Below the pieces are notes generated by a model, which saw only the letters and a list, made by a program, of their open reading frames with translations, was not told the DNA's origin and did not search any database. From NCBI RefSeq assembly GCF_900108175.1, contig NZ_FNVO01000001.1, positions 161,662 through 225,661 on the forward strand: a DNA stretch of 64,000 nucleotides, read 5' to 3'. Below, one piece after another: positions 40,940-49,175 of this stretch (positions within the stretch are counted from its first letter, which is position 1; the number at the start of each line of letters is the position of its first letter). The position numbers were made by a program, and so were the translations under genes. This DNA comes from Thermomonospora echinospora. GTDB lineage: Bacteria > Actinomycetota > Actinomycetes > Streptosporangiales > Streptosporangiaceae.

Positions 40940-41850
40940 CGGCCCTCCTCCCCGCTGGAGTACTCCACGGCCGACGCGGTGAGCCGCATGAACGCCTCCT
41001 CCAGACCGGCCGCGCGCAGGCCGATCTCGTGCACCGCCAGCCCGTGCGCGGCGGCCAGTTCGCCGACCGCGGCCGGGTCGCCGCCCGCGATCTCCAGCGC
41101 GCCGTCGGCCCCGGTCCGCGCCGTGACGCCCGCGCCGGCCAGCACGTCGAGCAGCCGCTCCGGCTCGGGGGTGCGCACCCGCACGAAGGAGCCGCAGTGG
41201 CGCTCGACGAAGTCGGCCATGGCGGTGTCGGCCAGCAGCCGGCCCCGGCCGATCACGATCAGATGGTCGGCGGTCAGCGCCATCTCGCTCATCAGGTGGC
41301 TGGAGACGAACACCGTGCGCCCCTCGGCGGCCAGCCCCCGCATCAGCGTGCGGATCCACACGACGCCCTCCGGGTCCAGCCCGTTGACCGGCTCGTCGAA
41401 CAGCAGCACCGGCGGGTCGCCGAGCAGGGCGGCGGCGATGCCCAGCCGCTGGGCCATGCCCAGCGAGAAGCCGCCGGCCCGGCGCCCGGCCGCCGGTCCC
41501 AGCCCGGTCAGCTCGATCACCTCGCGGACCCGGGCGGCGGGGATGCGGTTGCTGCGCGCCAGCCACAGCAGGTGGTGGCGGGCGCGGCGGCCCCGGTGCA
41601 CGCCTCCGGGCTCCACCAGCGCGCCGACCCGCCGCAGCGGGTCGGGCAGCTCCCGGTAGGGGCGGCCGTCGATGAGCGCCCGTCCCGCGGTGGGCCGGTC
41701 CAGGCCCAGCAGCATCCGCAGGGTGGCGGACTTCCCGGCGCCGTTGGGGCCGAGGAAACCGGTGATCCGGCCGGGGCGGACCGAGAAGGACAACCCGTCC
41801 ACGGCGAGCTTGCGGCCGTATCTCTTGGTGAGGTCACGGACTTCTATCAC
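40936..41850 (-). CDS. ABC transporter ATP-binding protein
   Basis: 304 aa from GTG 41850. Walker A GPNGAGKSA, signature region SLGMAQRLGIAAALLGDP (a common variant of LSGGQ in this subfamily), Walker B VLLFDEPVNGLDP, switch SSHLMSEM. A C-terminal extension of about 80 residues (VERHCGSFVRVRTPEPERLLDVL ... ) is typical of drug-export ATPases. TACCGT (minus strand, 41862-41857) lies 6 nt before the GTG, so the transcript is probably leaderless. Confidence 0.92.
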   Translation of the reverse strand: MIEVRDLTKRYGRKLAVDGLSFSVRPGRITGFLGPNGAGKSATLRMLLGLDRPTAGRALIDGRPYRELPDPLRRVGALVEPGGVHRGRRARHHLLWLARSNRIPAARVREVIELTGLGPAAGRRAGGFSLGMAQRLGIAAALLGDPPVLLFDEPVNGLDPEGVVWIRTLMRGLAAEGRTVFVSSHLMSEMALTADHLIVIGRGRLLADTAMADFVERHCGSFVRVRTPEPERLLDVLAGAGVTARTGADGALEIAGGDPAAVGELAAAHGLAVHEIGLRAAGLEEAFMRLTASAVEYSSGEEGR

Positions 41851-41961
41851 GCGGCCACGGTAGGAACTGGCGGCGGTCGGCCGCCGTCCGCCAAAGTCGA
41901 CGGTCGCCGATACCGAAGTGGACGGGCTCGACGCGGCGGCCGACGGTCTAGCCTCTGAGGA
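41851..41961. promoter_or_regulatory. Divergent leaderless promoters, ABC exporter / histidine kinase
   Basis: 111 nt. Minus strand: TACCGT (41862-41857), 6 nt, GTG. Plus strand: TAGCCT (41949-41954), 7 nt, ATG 41962. Neither start has a Shine-Dalgarno sequence. CGGTCGGCCGCCG-type GC inverted repeats lie between and may bind the response regulator. Confidence 0.45.
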
Positions 41962-43179
41962 ATGGGCCGAATCGCTGCCGCCGCACTGGTGATTCTCGTC
42001 GACGCGGTGTGGCTGTTCCCCGACCGGCTGCCGGGCCGGGTGCTGCCGGTCTACGTCGCGGCGCTCGGGCTGGTGTTCGCGCTGCGGGCGCGCACCTCGG
42101 TCGGGGCGCTGTTGGCCGCCCTGAGCTTGGCGGCGGTGTCGGGCGGGCCGCTCGCCCTACTGGTCTGGTCGGGCTTCCACGCCGGGCACCGGGTGGCGAC
42201 GTCACGGCCGGGCGCCGCGCTGGCCCTGGCCGGGATGCTCGGGTACGCCGGGGCGCGGATCGCCGAGCGAGGCATGCCGGTGCCGGCGATCGCCGCCGAG
42301 TGCGTGGTGCTCCTGGCGCTGCCCATGGCGGCCGGCGCGTACCTCGCCCAGCACCGGCGGCTGGTGGACGCGCTGGACGAGCACAACCGGCGGCTGCGCC
42401 ACGAGCGGGAACTGCTCGCCGAGCGGGAGCGGCTGCAGGAGCGGCTGCGGATCGCCCGGGATGTGCACGACTCGCTCGGGCACCGGCTCGGCCTGGTGTC
42501 GCTGCAGGCGGCCGCCCTGGAGGCCGGGGAGCCGTCCGACCGGGAACGCAAGGAGGCCCTCCGGCTGATAGCCGACGCGTCGCGCCAGGCCGTGGACGAA
42601 CTGCACGAGCTGGTCGGCGCGCTGCGCCGGCCGCCGGAGCCCGCCGGGCCCGTGCACGGACCGGCCGACATCGACGCGCTGGTCGCGGGCTTCCGTGCCG
42701 CCGGGGTGCCGGTCGCGTTGAGCGTGCGGGGCCGTCCCGGGCGGGTGGACGGACCGGCGGGGGAGGCCGCGTACCGGGTCGTGGAGGAGGCGCTGACCAA
42801 CGCGGTCAAGCACGCCCCCGGCCGGCCGGTCACGGTGTCGCTGGAGTGGGAGCCCGGCGCCCTGCTGCTGTCGGCCGGCAACGAGCTGCCCGCCGGGCCC
42901 GTCCCGGAGGACGGCGGCAGGGGGCACGGGCTCGCCGGGCTGGCCGAGCGGGTGGGCCTGGCCGGTGGGCTGCTGAACGTCGAGCGGTCGGCGACCTGCT
43001 TCCGGCTCCGGGCCCTGATCCCGGCGGCCGGGGACGCCGTGCCCGGGCCGGAGCCCGAGGTCCGGCCCGAGCCGCCGGCCGGCGCGGGCGCACTGCGCCG
43101 GCTCCGCTTCGCCACCCTGGTCCTCGCCGCCGCGGCCCTGCTGTCGGCGGTCGGCCCGGCGGGAACGGGGGGAACGTGA
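41962..43179 (+). CDS. Sensor histidine kinase (NarL/HisKA_3 type)
   Basis: 405 aa. Four to five N-terminal transmembrane helices with little extracytoplasmic sequence (an intramembrane-sensing layout, often paired with ABC exporters), then the dimerisation helix with phosphoacceptor His169 in IARDVHDSLGHRLGLVSLQ, and the ATPase domain (EEALTNAVKHAPG; GHGLAGLAERVGLAGG). A final hydrophobic helix (RFATLVLAAAALLSAVGPAG) lies after the kinase domain, which is unusual. The stop overlaps the response regulator. Confidence 0.92.
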   Translation: MGRIAAAALVILVDAVWLFPDRLPGRVLPVYVAALGLVFALRARTSVGALLAALSLAAVSGGPLALLVWSGFHAGHRVATSRPGAALALAGMLGYAGARIAERGMPVPAIAAECVVLLALPMAAGAYLAQHRRLVDALDEHNRRLRHERELLAERERLQERLRIARDVHDSLGHRLGLVSLQAAALEAGEPSDRERKEALRLIADASRQAVDELHELVGALRRPPEPAGPVHGPADIDALVAGFRAAGVPVALSVRGRPGRVDGPAGEAAYRVVEEALTNAVKHAPGRPVTVSLEWEPGALLLSAGNELPAGPVPEDGGRGHGLAGLAERVGLAGGLLNVERSATCFRLRALIPAAGDAVPGPEPEVRPEPPAGAGALRRLRFATLVLAAAALLSAVGPAGTGGT

Positions 43180-43823
43180 TCCGGGTGCTGGTCGCCGACG
43201 ACGAGCCGCTGGTCGTGGCCGGGATCGGGGCCGTGCTGGGCGCCGCCGAGGACGTCGAGGTGACCGCCGTGGCGCAGGACGGGCGGACGGCGGTGGAGCA
43301 GGCGATCCGGCACCGGGTGGACGTCGCCGTGCTGGACATCGGCATGCCGCGGCTGGACGGGCTGGCCGCGCTGGCCGAGCTGCGCCGGCGGACGCCGGAC
43401 GTGCGCGTGCTGATGCTGACGGCCTTCGGCGACGCGCCCAACGTGCGCGACGCCCTGGACGGCGGCGCCGCCGGGTTCGTGCTGAAGAACTGCGCGCCCG
43501 ACGAACTGGTCCGCGCGGTGCGGGCGGTGCACGCCGGGGAGGCGTTCCTGTCGCCGGCGGTGACCCGGCTGGTGCTGGGCCTGCTCGGCCCGCAGCGGGC
43601 CGGGCGCCGCCGGGCGGCCGAGCGGTTGTCGGCGCTGTCGGCCCGGGAGGTGCAGGTGGCGTCGCTGGTAGCCGAAGGACTGTCCAACGCCGAGATCGGA
43701 GCGCGACTGCACATGAGCGAGACGACCATCAAGACCTACATGAGCCGGATCCTGGCCAAGCTGGGATGCGCGAACCGAGTGCAGGTCGCCCTGCTGGTCC
43801 GGGACGCCGGGGCGGGGTCGTGA
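43176..43823 (+). CDS. NarL/LuxR-type response regulator
   Basis: 215 aa, GTG 43176 overlapping the kinase stop. Receiver domain with acidic pocket ADDEP, phosphoacceptor Asp54 in VLDIGMPRLDG, Thr in LTAF and Lys in VLKNCAP; C-terminal LuxR HTH LSAREVQVASLVAEGLSNAEIGARLHMSETTIKTYMSRILAKLGCANR. Probably controls the divergent ABC exporter. Confidence 0.95.
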   Translation: MIRVLVADDEPLVVAGIGAVLGAAEDVEVTAVAQDGRTAVEQAIRHRVDVAVLDIGMPRLDGLAALAELRRRTPDVRVLMLTAFGDAPNVRDALDGGAAGFVLKNCAPDELVRAVRAVHAGEAFLSPAVTRLVLGLLGPQRAGRRRAAERLSALSAREVQVASLVAEGLSNAEIGARLHMSETTIKTYMSRILAKLGCANRVQVALLVRDAGAGS

Positions 43824-44389
43824 AGGCGGCGGCCCCGGCAGGGCTGCTGTTGGCCGCCGGTGAGGGCAGCCGGCTCGGGCGGCCCAAGGCGCTGGTGGAG
43901 GTGGACGGTGAGCGGCTGGTCGACCGGGGGGTGCGGATGCTGCGCGCCGCCGGGTGCTCGCCGGTGCTGGTGGTGATCGGCGCGGCGCCGGTCGAGGTGG
44001 TCGGGGCGGTGGTCGTGCCCAACCCGCAGTGGCGCACCGGGATGGGGTCCTCGCTGCGCACCGGGCTGGCCGCGCTGCCGCCGGGCTGCCCGGCCGTGGT
44101 GGTCGCGCTGGTCGACCAGCCCCGGGTGACCTCCGAGGCGGTGCGGCGGCTGGTGCGCGCCCACCGGGAGGGCGCGCCGATCGCCGTGGCGACCTACGGG
44201 GGCACGCCGCGCAACCCGGTGCTGATCTCCAGCCGGTATTTCGCGGAGGTGGCCGAGTCCGCGGTCGGTGACGTGGGGGCCCGGCCGTTCCTGCGCGCCC
44301 ACCCTGCGCTCGTGACCGGGGTGCCCTGCGACGACGTGGCCGCACCCGACGACATCGACACTCCCGACGACCTCGCCGCACTGGGCTAG
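43820..44389 (+). CDS. MobA/MocA-like molybdenum cofactor nucleotidyltransferase
   Basis: 189 aa from GTG 43820, overlapping the response regulator stop (GTGA). N-terminal NTP-binding GLLLAAGEGSRLGRPKAL; middle NPQWRTGMGSSLRTGLAAL; metal site ALVDQPRVTSEAVRRLV; a GTPRNPVLIS segment. The motifs fit MocA (CMP transfer to Moco, as used by xanthine dehydrogenase and CO dehydrogenase families). Being coupled to a two-component regulator is odd; the functional partners are probably the nearby XdhC and Cox genes. Confidence 0.88.
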   Translation: MKAAAPAGLLLAAGEGSRLGRPKALVEVDGERLVDRGVRMLRAAGCSPVLVVIGAAPVEVVGAVVVPNPQWRTGMGSSLRTGLAALPPGCPAVVVALVDQPRVTSEAVRRLVRAHREGAPIAVATYGGTPRNPVLISSRYFAEVAESAVGDVGARPFLRAHPALVTGVPCDDVAAPDDIDTPDDLAALG

Positions 44390-44436
44390 CGGGGCCTGTG
44401 CCAAGATAAGGAACCGCTTACTTTGGTGGAGGTCGT

Positions 44437-44916
44437 ATGCCCAAGCCGCGCCCCAGGTCGCACGACGCGTCCTGGACGCCCCGGTTCATGAAGCTGATGA
44501 GCAGAGCGCACGTGAGGGCCTACCGCGCGACGGGCGGGCTGGTCGGAGGCCGGATGCGGATCGGCTCGGCCTGGCTGCGGGGCGTCCCGGTGTGCCTGTT
44601 CACCACCACCGGGCGCAAGACGGGGCTGCCGCGGACCAGGCCGCTGCTCTACATGCGCGACGGCGACCGCGTCGTGGTGGTCGCCTCGCAGGCCGGCCTG
44701 CCGACCCACCCGCAGTGGTACCGCAACGTTCAGGCCGACCCGCAGGTGACCGTCCAGATCCGCCGGCGGCGGTGGCGGATGCGCGCCCGCACCGCCGACG
44801 ACGCCGAACGCGCCGAACTGTGGCCCCGCCTGCTGGCGGTCTACGCCGACTTCGACGACTACCAGCGATGGGCCGGCGACCGCGTCATCCCCGTGGTGAT
44901 CTGCGAGCCCGCCTGA
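44437..44916 (+). CDS. DDN-family (deazaflavin-dependent nitroreductase-like) protein
   Basis: 159 aa, ATG preceded by TGGAGG. Signature FTTTGRKTGLPRTRPLLYM, then VVVVASQAGLPTHPQWYRNVQADPQVTVQI, the hallmark of the F420-binding split-barrel family related to M. tuberculosis Ddn. The N-terminal 40 residues are basic and may associate with membranes. Probable F420-dependent quinone or nitro reductase; the natural substrate is unknown. Confidence 0.9.
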   Translation: MPKPRPRSHDASWTPRFMKLMSRAHVRAYRATGGLVGGRMRIGSAWLRGVPVCLFTTTGRKTGLPRTRPLLYMRDGDRVVVVASQAGLPTHPQWYRNVQADPQVTVQIRRRRWRMRARTADDAERAELWPRLLAVYADFDDYQRWAGDRVIPVVICEPA

Positions 44917-44928
44917 CCGCCGGCCGCC

Positions 44929-45450
44929 TCAGAACTCGAAGCCGCCGGGGCGCCCGTTGCGGTCGGCCAGCAGCCCGGCCAGGGTGGCCACCGCGATCTC
45001 GGCGGGCGTGCGCGAGCCGATGTTCAGCCCGATCGGCCGGTGCACGCGGGCGATGTCGTCGTCGGCCACCCCCAGCGCCCGCAGCGCCGGGACGTGCGGG
45101 GCGGGGTGGCGCGGGTTGCCCATCACGCCGATCCAGCGGGACGGGACGGCCAGCAGGTCGCGCAGCACCGGGCCGAGCTCGTCGCGGTGGTGGTCGGTGA
45201 CGACGACGTCGGCCCGCCCGTCCAGGTCGGCGGTCGGCCCGGTGATCACCTTCGGCCCGTCCCAGCCGGCCGCGCGGGCCGGGTCGGGCTCCAGCAGCAG
45301 CGTGCGGAAACCCAGGTCGGCCCCGTAACGCAGCAGGAACTCCGCCACCGGAGAGGCGAACACCGCCACCAGTGTGCGGTCACTGGTGTCGGGCCTGACC
45401 TCGCCGTGCGCGACCGCGCAGGCCGGGTCGTCTTCGTGGACGTGGCTCAT
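44929..45450 (-). CDS. XdhC-like Rossmann-domain protein (C-terminal half only)
   Basis: 173 aa. It matches only the C-terminal Rossmann half of XdhC: TLVAVFASPVAEFLLRYGADLGFRTLLLEPD, VVVTDHHRDELGPVLRDLL, WIGVMGNPRHPAPHVPALRALG and RPIGLNIGSRTPAEIAVATLAGLLA. The Cys-bearing N-terminal XdhC domain is absent. Stand-alone XdhC-CoxI C-terminal proteins occur beside molybdenum hydroxylase genes. On the minus strand GACACT lies 6 nt before ATG 45450, again leaderless-like. Confidence 0.85.
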   Translation of the reverse strand: MSHVHEDDPACAVAHGEVRPDTSDRTLVAVFASPVAEFLLRYGADLGFRTLLLEPDPARAAGWDGPKVITGPTADLDGRADVVVTDHHRDELGPVLRDLLAVPSRWIGVMGNPRHPAPHVPALRALGVADDDIARVHRPIGLNIGSRTPAEIAVATLAGLLADRNGRPGGFEF

Positions 45451-45473
45451 GCGCCCAGTGTCGCATCGGTGGC

Positions 45474-46685
45474 TCAGTCGGGTAGCACGCTCTCGTCCAG
45501 GGCGCCGCAGTCGACGGCGCGGCGCAGCCGGTCGTTGAGGGCCTTGACGGTGGCGGGCTCCTCCAGCACGCCGTTCTTGCCCGCCACCTGGTCCCGCCAG
45601 GCCCGCACCCGCCCGATCGCGTCGTCCACCCCGGCCAGGTGGAAGGCGTACACGGTGGCGTACCGGCTGGGCAGGTGCGCCGGGTGCAGGTCCCAGCCCT
45701 GGTAGAGGCCGTGCCGCAGCGAGTGCCGTACGCCCGCCGAGTGCGCCGCCCAGGTGCGGTTGACCTCGTCGGGGCCGTCGTTGCGGGGCACCACGTTGCA
45801 GGACCCGTCGCTGACCCGGATGCCGGTGCCCGCCAGCGCCACCTGCATGACGTTGCGGGCGAAGTCGCAGGCGGGATGCTCGATCCGCTGCTCGTCGGGG
45901 GGCAGCCCCAGTGCGGCGGTGTAGTCGTAGACCCCGAAGTGCGCGGCGGTGATGCGCCCCCGGCCGGCCTCGGCGATCGCCCGCACCCCGATCGTGCCCC
46001 GGTGGTCGATGATCGCCTCGGTGGTCTCGATCTGCACCTCGAAGCGCAGGATCCCGTTCGGCAGCCCGAGCGCGTCCTCCAGCCGGTCCAGGTAGTCGGC
46101 GAAGATCTCCACGTGCTCGGGCATCACCACCTTGGGAAAGGTGATCACGAAGCCGCCGGGCAGCCGGCCCAGCCGGTCGCGCAACTGGGTCAGGAAGCCG
46201 TCCAGGGTGCGCATGGTCCGCTCGTGGCCGCCGTCGGCGAAGGACTTGACCCGCAGTCCCCAGAAGTGCGGCAGCCCCTTGACCTGGTAGGCGGCGGCCA
46301 CCGCCTCGACGACCTGAGCGACGTGCGCGTCCTCCTCGGAGTCGGGGCGCACCCCGTAGCCGTCCTCGAAGTCGATGCGCAGGTCCTCGATCGGCTCGGC
46401 GGCCAGCTTGGCGGCCACCCGCTCGCGCACCGTGCCCGCCAGGTCCGGGTCGATGTCGAACGCGGTGCCGAACGAGCCGGCGCCGGGGGTGTGGTTGTTG
46501 AACAGGCGCAGCGCCTCGGCGCCGAAGTCGGCCGGGGTCGTCCGGGAGAACCGGTCGGCCGGGACGTACACGGTGTGCACCGGCTGCCGTCCGCCGGCCG
46601 GGCCGGAGAAGTGCCGGTCATGTTCGGCGGACGCCGCCGCGATCCGCGCGGACAGGTCCTCGGTCGAGGAAACGCTCAGATTCAC
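45474..46685 (-). CDS. HpcH/HpaI aldolase / citrate-lyase-like protein (DUF6986 type)
   Basis: 403 aa, GTG 46685 overlapping the epimerase stop. TIM-barrel features of the malate synthase/CitE superfamily: DLRIDFEDGYGVRPDSEEDAHV (Mg-binding acidic residues), PHFWGLRVKSF, FEVQIETTEAI, ITAAHFGVYDYTAALG and ACDFARNVMQVALAGTGIRVSDG. The reaction is unknown; the family is restricted and mostly actinobacterial as far as I know. Coupled to an aldose-epimerase-like protein. Confidence 0.8.
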   Translation of the reverse strand: MNLSVSSTEDLSARIAAASAEHDRHFSGPAGGRQPVHTVYVPADRFSRTTPADFGAEALRLFNNHTPGAGSFGTAFDIDPDLAGTVRERVAAKLAAEPIEDLRIDFEDGYGVRPDSEEDAHVAQVVEAVAAAYQVKGLPHFWGLRVKSFADGGHERTMRTLDGFLTQLRDRLGRLPGGFVITFPKVVMPEHVEIFADYLDRLEDALGLPNGILRFEVQIETTEAIIDHRGTIGVRAIAEAGRGRITAAHFGVYDYTAALGLPPDEQRIEHPACDFARNVMQVALAGTGIRVSDGSCNVVPRNDGPDEVNRTWAAHSAGVRHSLRHGLYQGWDLHPAHLPSRYATVYAFHLAGVDDAIGRVRAWRDQVAGKNGVLEEPATVKALNDRLRRAVDCGALDESVLPD

Positions 46686-47593
46686 CCTGCAATGATCCCC
46701 CAAGAACCGGTGGTCGTGTGGCCCGGTTCGAGGTGGATCAGGTCGATTCCGCTGGCGAGGGCGTTCGGCGGGGCGGTCATCGGCTCTACCCCCAGGCCCC
46801 GGCGGCGCAGGCCCTCCGGCAGCGCGTCGGCGGTGTAGATCTCCAGCCAGGGCTGGGCGTCGTCCTGCCAGAACGACACCGCGCGCCCGCCGCCCCGCAG
46901 CCGCACCCAGGCCCGGCCCGCCTCGTCCCGGTGCAGCCCGGTGTAGGCGTTGTCGATCTGCTGCGCGCCGAGCAGGTCCGGCTTGCGGCGGTCGTAGGGG
47001 GTGCCGGTCACGTCCTGGGCGGGTCCCTCCGGGATCATCCGGTCGTTCACCGGGAGGTACCGGTCGCCGGGGATGGTCACCTCGCAGTCGTCGATCGGTT
47101 CGCCCACCGTGATGTACGGGTGCATGCCATGCGCGTACGGGGCCGTCCGGGCGCCGCTGTTGCGCGCCGTCACCCGGACGGTGAGCCCCGTGTCCGCCGC
47201 CAGCGTGTACTCGACGTCCAGGTCCAGCCGGAACGGGTAGCCGGCCGAGCCCAGCAGCCGGTGGACGAGCCGCAGCCGGTCCGGCTTGTGCTCGACCGCC
47301 GTCCAGGGCGCCCACCGCACCAGCCCGTGGATCGCGCAGTCCAGCTCCGGTTCGCTGATGTCGAGCTGGTAGGTCTGCCCGTCATGGGTGTAGCGCCCGT
47401 GATCGACCCGGTTGGGCCAGGGGATCAGCAGCTGGCCCAGCGCGGCCGGGGCGGGCTCGTCGGCGCCGTGCGACAGGATCACCGGCCGCTCCTGCCAGGC
47501 CAGCTCCCGCAGCGCCGCCCCGCTCTCGGTCACCACCGCCCGGTACGCCCCCGCGGTGATTTCGTACTGGCTTCCGGTGATCTGTTCGCTCAT
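46682..47593 (-). CDS. Aldose 1-epimerase family protein
   Basis: 303 aa. Galactose-mutarotase-like beta-sandwich with IPWPNRVDHGRYTHDGQ, the active-site His in AIHGLVRWAPW and PYAHGMHPYI, and the catalytic Glu region near the C-terminus, VEPMTAPPNALASGIDLIHLEPG. The family covers YihR-like and related epimerases. It precedes the HpcH-like aldolase with a GTGA overlap, suggesting a small sugar or sugar-acid pathway. Confidence 0.9.
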   Translation of the reverse strand: MSEQITGSQYEITAGAYRAVVTESGAALRELAWQERPVILSHGADEPAPAALGQLLIPWPNRVDHGRYTHDGQTYQLDISEPELDCAIHGLVRWAPWTAVEHKPDRLRLVHRLLGSAGYPFRLDLDVEYTLAADTGLTVRVTARNSGARTAPYAHGMHPYITVGEPIDDCEVTIPGDRYLPVNDRMIPEGPAQDVTGTPYDRRKPDLLGAQQIDNAYTGLHRDEAGRAWVRLRGGGRAVSFWQDDAQPWLEIYTADALPEGLRRRGLGVEPMTAPPNALASGIDLIHLEPGHTTTGSWGIIAG

Positions 47594-47643
47594 GATCCGA
47601 TTTCTACCCTGAACCGGGTCCGACAGGCGCGCCGTCCACGCGG

Positions 47644-49092
47644 TCAGCGTGCGGCGGGCTCCGGAACGGCCTCGGCCGGCCCGGCGACGATGGTGACGGC
47701 GGGGCGGGCGCCGCGCAGCGCGTACAGGCTGAGCGGGATGCCGACCGCCACGATCGCCGCCGCGACGAGCAGGGTGGACTGGTAGGCCTCCAGGAAGGCG
47801 TCCTGCGGGGCGAGCCCGTCGCGCAGGTGGCCGCTCTGGCGGGAGTTGAGGATGGCGCCCAGCACGGTGATGCCCAGCAGGCCGAACACCTCGCGCGAGA
47901 CGTTGAGCGTGCCCGAGGCCACGCCCGCCCGGTCGGCCGGCAGCACCCCGAGGACCACGTCGGTGAGGGGCAGCAGCAGCCCCGCGCCCAGCCCGTACAG
48001 CAGGAACCAGGGCAGCAGGTCCGGGTAGCCGTCACCGGCCCCGACCCCGGAGATCGCGCCGACCGCCACCGCCATCAGCGCCAGGCCCGCCGCCACCGTG
48101 GCCGCCGCGCCGAACCGGGCCGCCGCCCGGCCCGACAACGGCGCCACCACCGCCATCACCAGCGCCATCGGCACGAACGCCGCGCCCGCCTCCGTCGGGC
48201 TGAAGCCCAGCGAGCCCTGCAGGTACAGCGCGGTGAAGAAGTAGATGCCGAAGATCCCGAATGACCACAGCCCCATCGCCAGCAGCCCGCCGGAGAACAC
48301 CCGGTGCCGTACCAGCGACAGGTCGATCATCGGGTCGGCGGTCCGGCGCTCGGCCACCACGAACAGCGCCGCCGCCAGTGCGGACACCGCGAAGCAGCCC
48401 AGGATGACGCCCGAGGTCCAGCCCCGCGACTCGCCCTCGATCAGCGCGAACGTCAGCGCGAACAGCGCGGTCGCCGAGGTGGCCAGGCCGGCCGGGTCCA
48501 GCCGCCGCCACGAGGCGCCGCGCCCGCCGGGCACCCCACGCACGCCGGCCAGCGCCAGCGCGGCGGTGACGGCGCCGATCGGCACGTTGATCAGGAAGAT
48601 CCAGCCCCAGTGGGCGTGCTCGCTGAGCAGCCCGCCGGTGAACGGGCCGATCGCCAGGGCCAGCGCGCCGACCCCGCCCCAGATGCCGATGGCCAGGCCG
48701 CGCTCGCGCGGGTCGGGGAACATCGCCGGCAGCACCGCCAGCGCGGCGGGGGTAAGCAGCGCCGCGCCCACGCCCTGCACGGCGCGTGCGGCGATCAGCA
48801 TCTCCTGGCCGCTGGCCAGCCCGGCCACCAGTGAGGACACCGTGAAGACGGCCAGCCCGGCCAGTAGCGCCCGGCGCACCCCGAACACGTCCGCCAGCCG
48901 CCCGCCGACCAGCAGCAGCCCGGCGAACACCAGGATGTAGCCGCTGACGATCCACTCCAGGCCGGAGATGGTCAGCCCCAGGTCGCGCTGGATCGAGGGG
49001 AGCGCGACGTTGACGACGTTGTTGTCCAAATAGGTCATGAAGGTGGCCAGCGCCACCGCGCCGAGCGCGAGCCACCGCCGCGGGTCGTTCAT
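47644..49092 (-). CDS. MFS drug exporter, DHA2 (EmrB/QacA) family
   Basis: 482 aa from ATG 49092 (GGAGAT upstream). About 14 transmembrane helices. TM1 LGAVALATFMTYLDNNVVNVALP contains the DxxxVNVALP signature of DHA2 exporters, and motif C-like ALAIGPFTGGLLSEHAHWGWIFLINVPIG follows TM5. Divergent from a TetR regulator with three shared operators in the gap; the promoter for this gene lies within them. Confidence 0.94.
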   Translation of the reverse strand: MNDPRRWLALGAVALATFMTYLDNNVVNVALPSIQRDLGLTISGLEWIVSGYILVFAGLLLVGGRLADVFGVRRALLAGLAVFTVSSLVAGLASGQEMLIAARAVQGVGAALLTPAALAVLPAMFPDPRERGLAIGIWGGVGALALAIGPFTGGLLSEHAHWGWIFLINVPIGAVTAALALAGVRGVPGGRGASWRRLDPAGLATSATALFALTFALIEGESRGWTSGVILGCFAVSALAAALFVVAERRTADPMIDLSLVRHRVFSGGLLAMGLWSFGIFGIYFFTALYLQGSLGFSPTEAGAAFVPMALVMAVVAPLSGRAAARFGAAATVAAGLALMAVAVGAISGVGAGDGYPDLLPWFLLYGLGAGLLLPLTDVVLGVLPADRAGVASGTLNVSREVFGLLGITVLGAILNSRQSGHLRDGLAPQDAFLEAYQSTLLVAAAIVAVGIPLSLYALRGARPAVTIVAGPAEAVPEPAAR

Positions 49093-49107
49093 CGGATCTC
49101 CATTTCC

Positions 49108-49167
49108 TGTACGTCGTACTTGTACGCCGTACATGTACATCGCACAGGAGAGCATGTACGGCGTATA
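49108..49167 (+). promoter_or_regulatory. Three TetR operator sites between the MFS and tetR genes
   Basis: Three near-identical 13-mers TGTACG-N-CGTAYW: 49108-49120 (TGTACGTCGTACT), 49121-49133 (TGTACGCCGTACA, perfect) and 49155-49167 (TGTACGGCGTATA). The first two abut head to tail; the third overlaps the tetR -10 TATAGT (49164-49169), 6 nt before the tetR GTG. This layout predicts repression of both genes. Confidence 0.75.
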
Positions 49168-49175
49168 GTCGTCAA

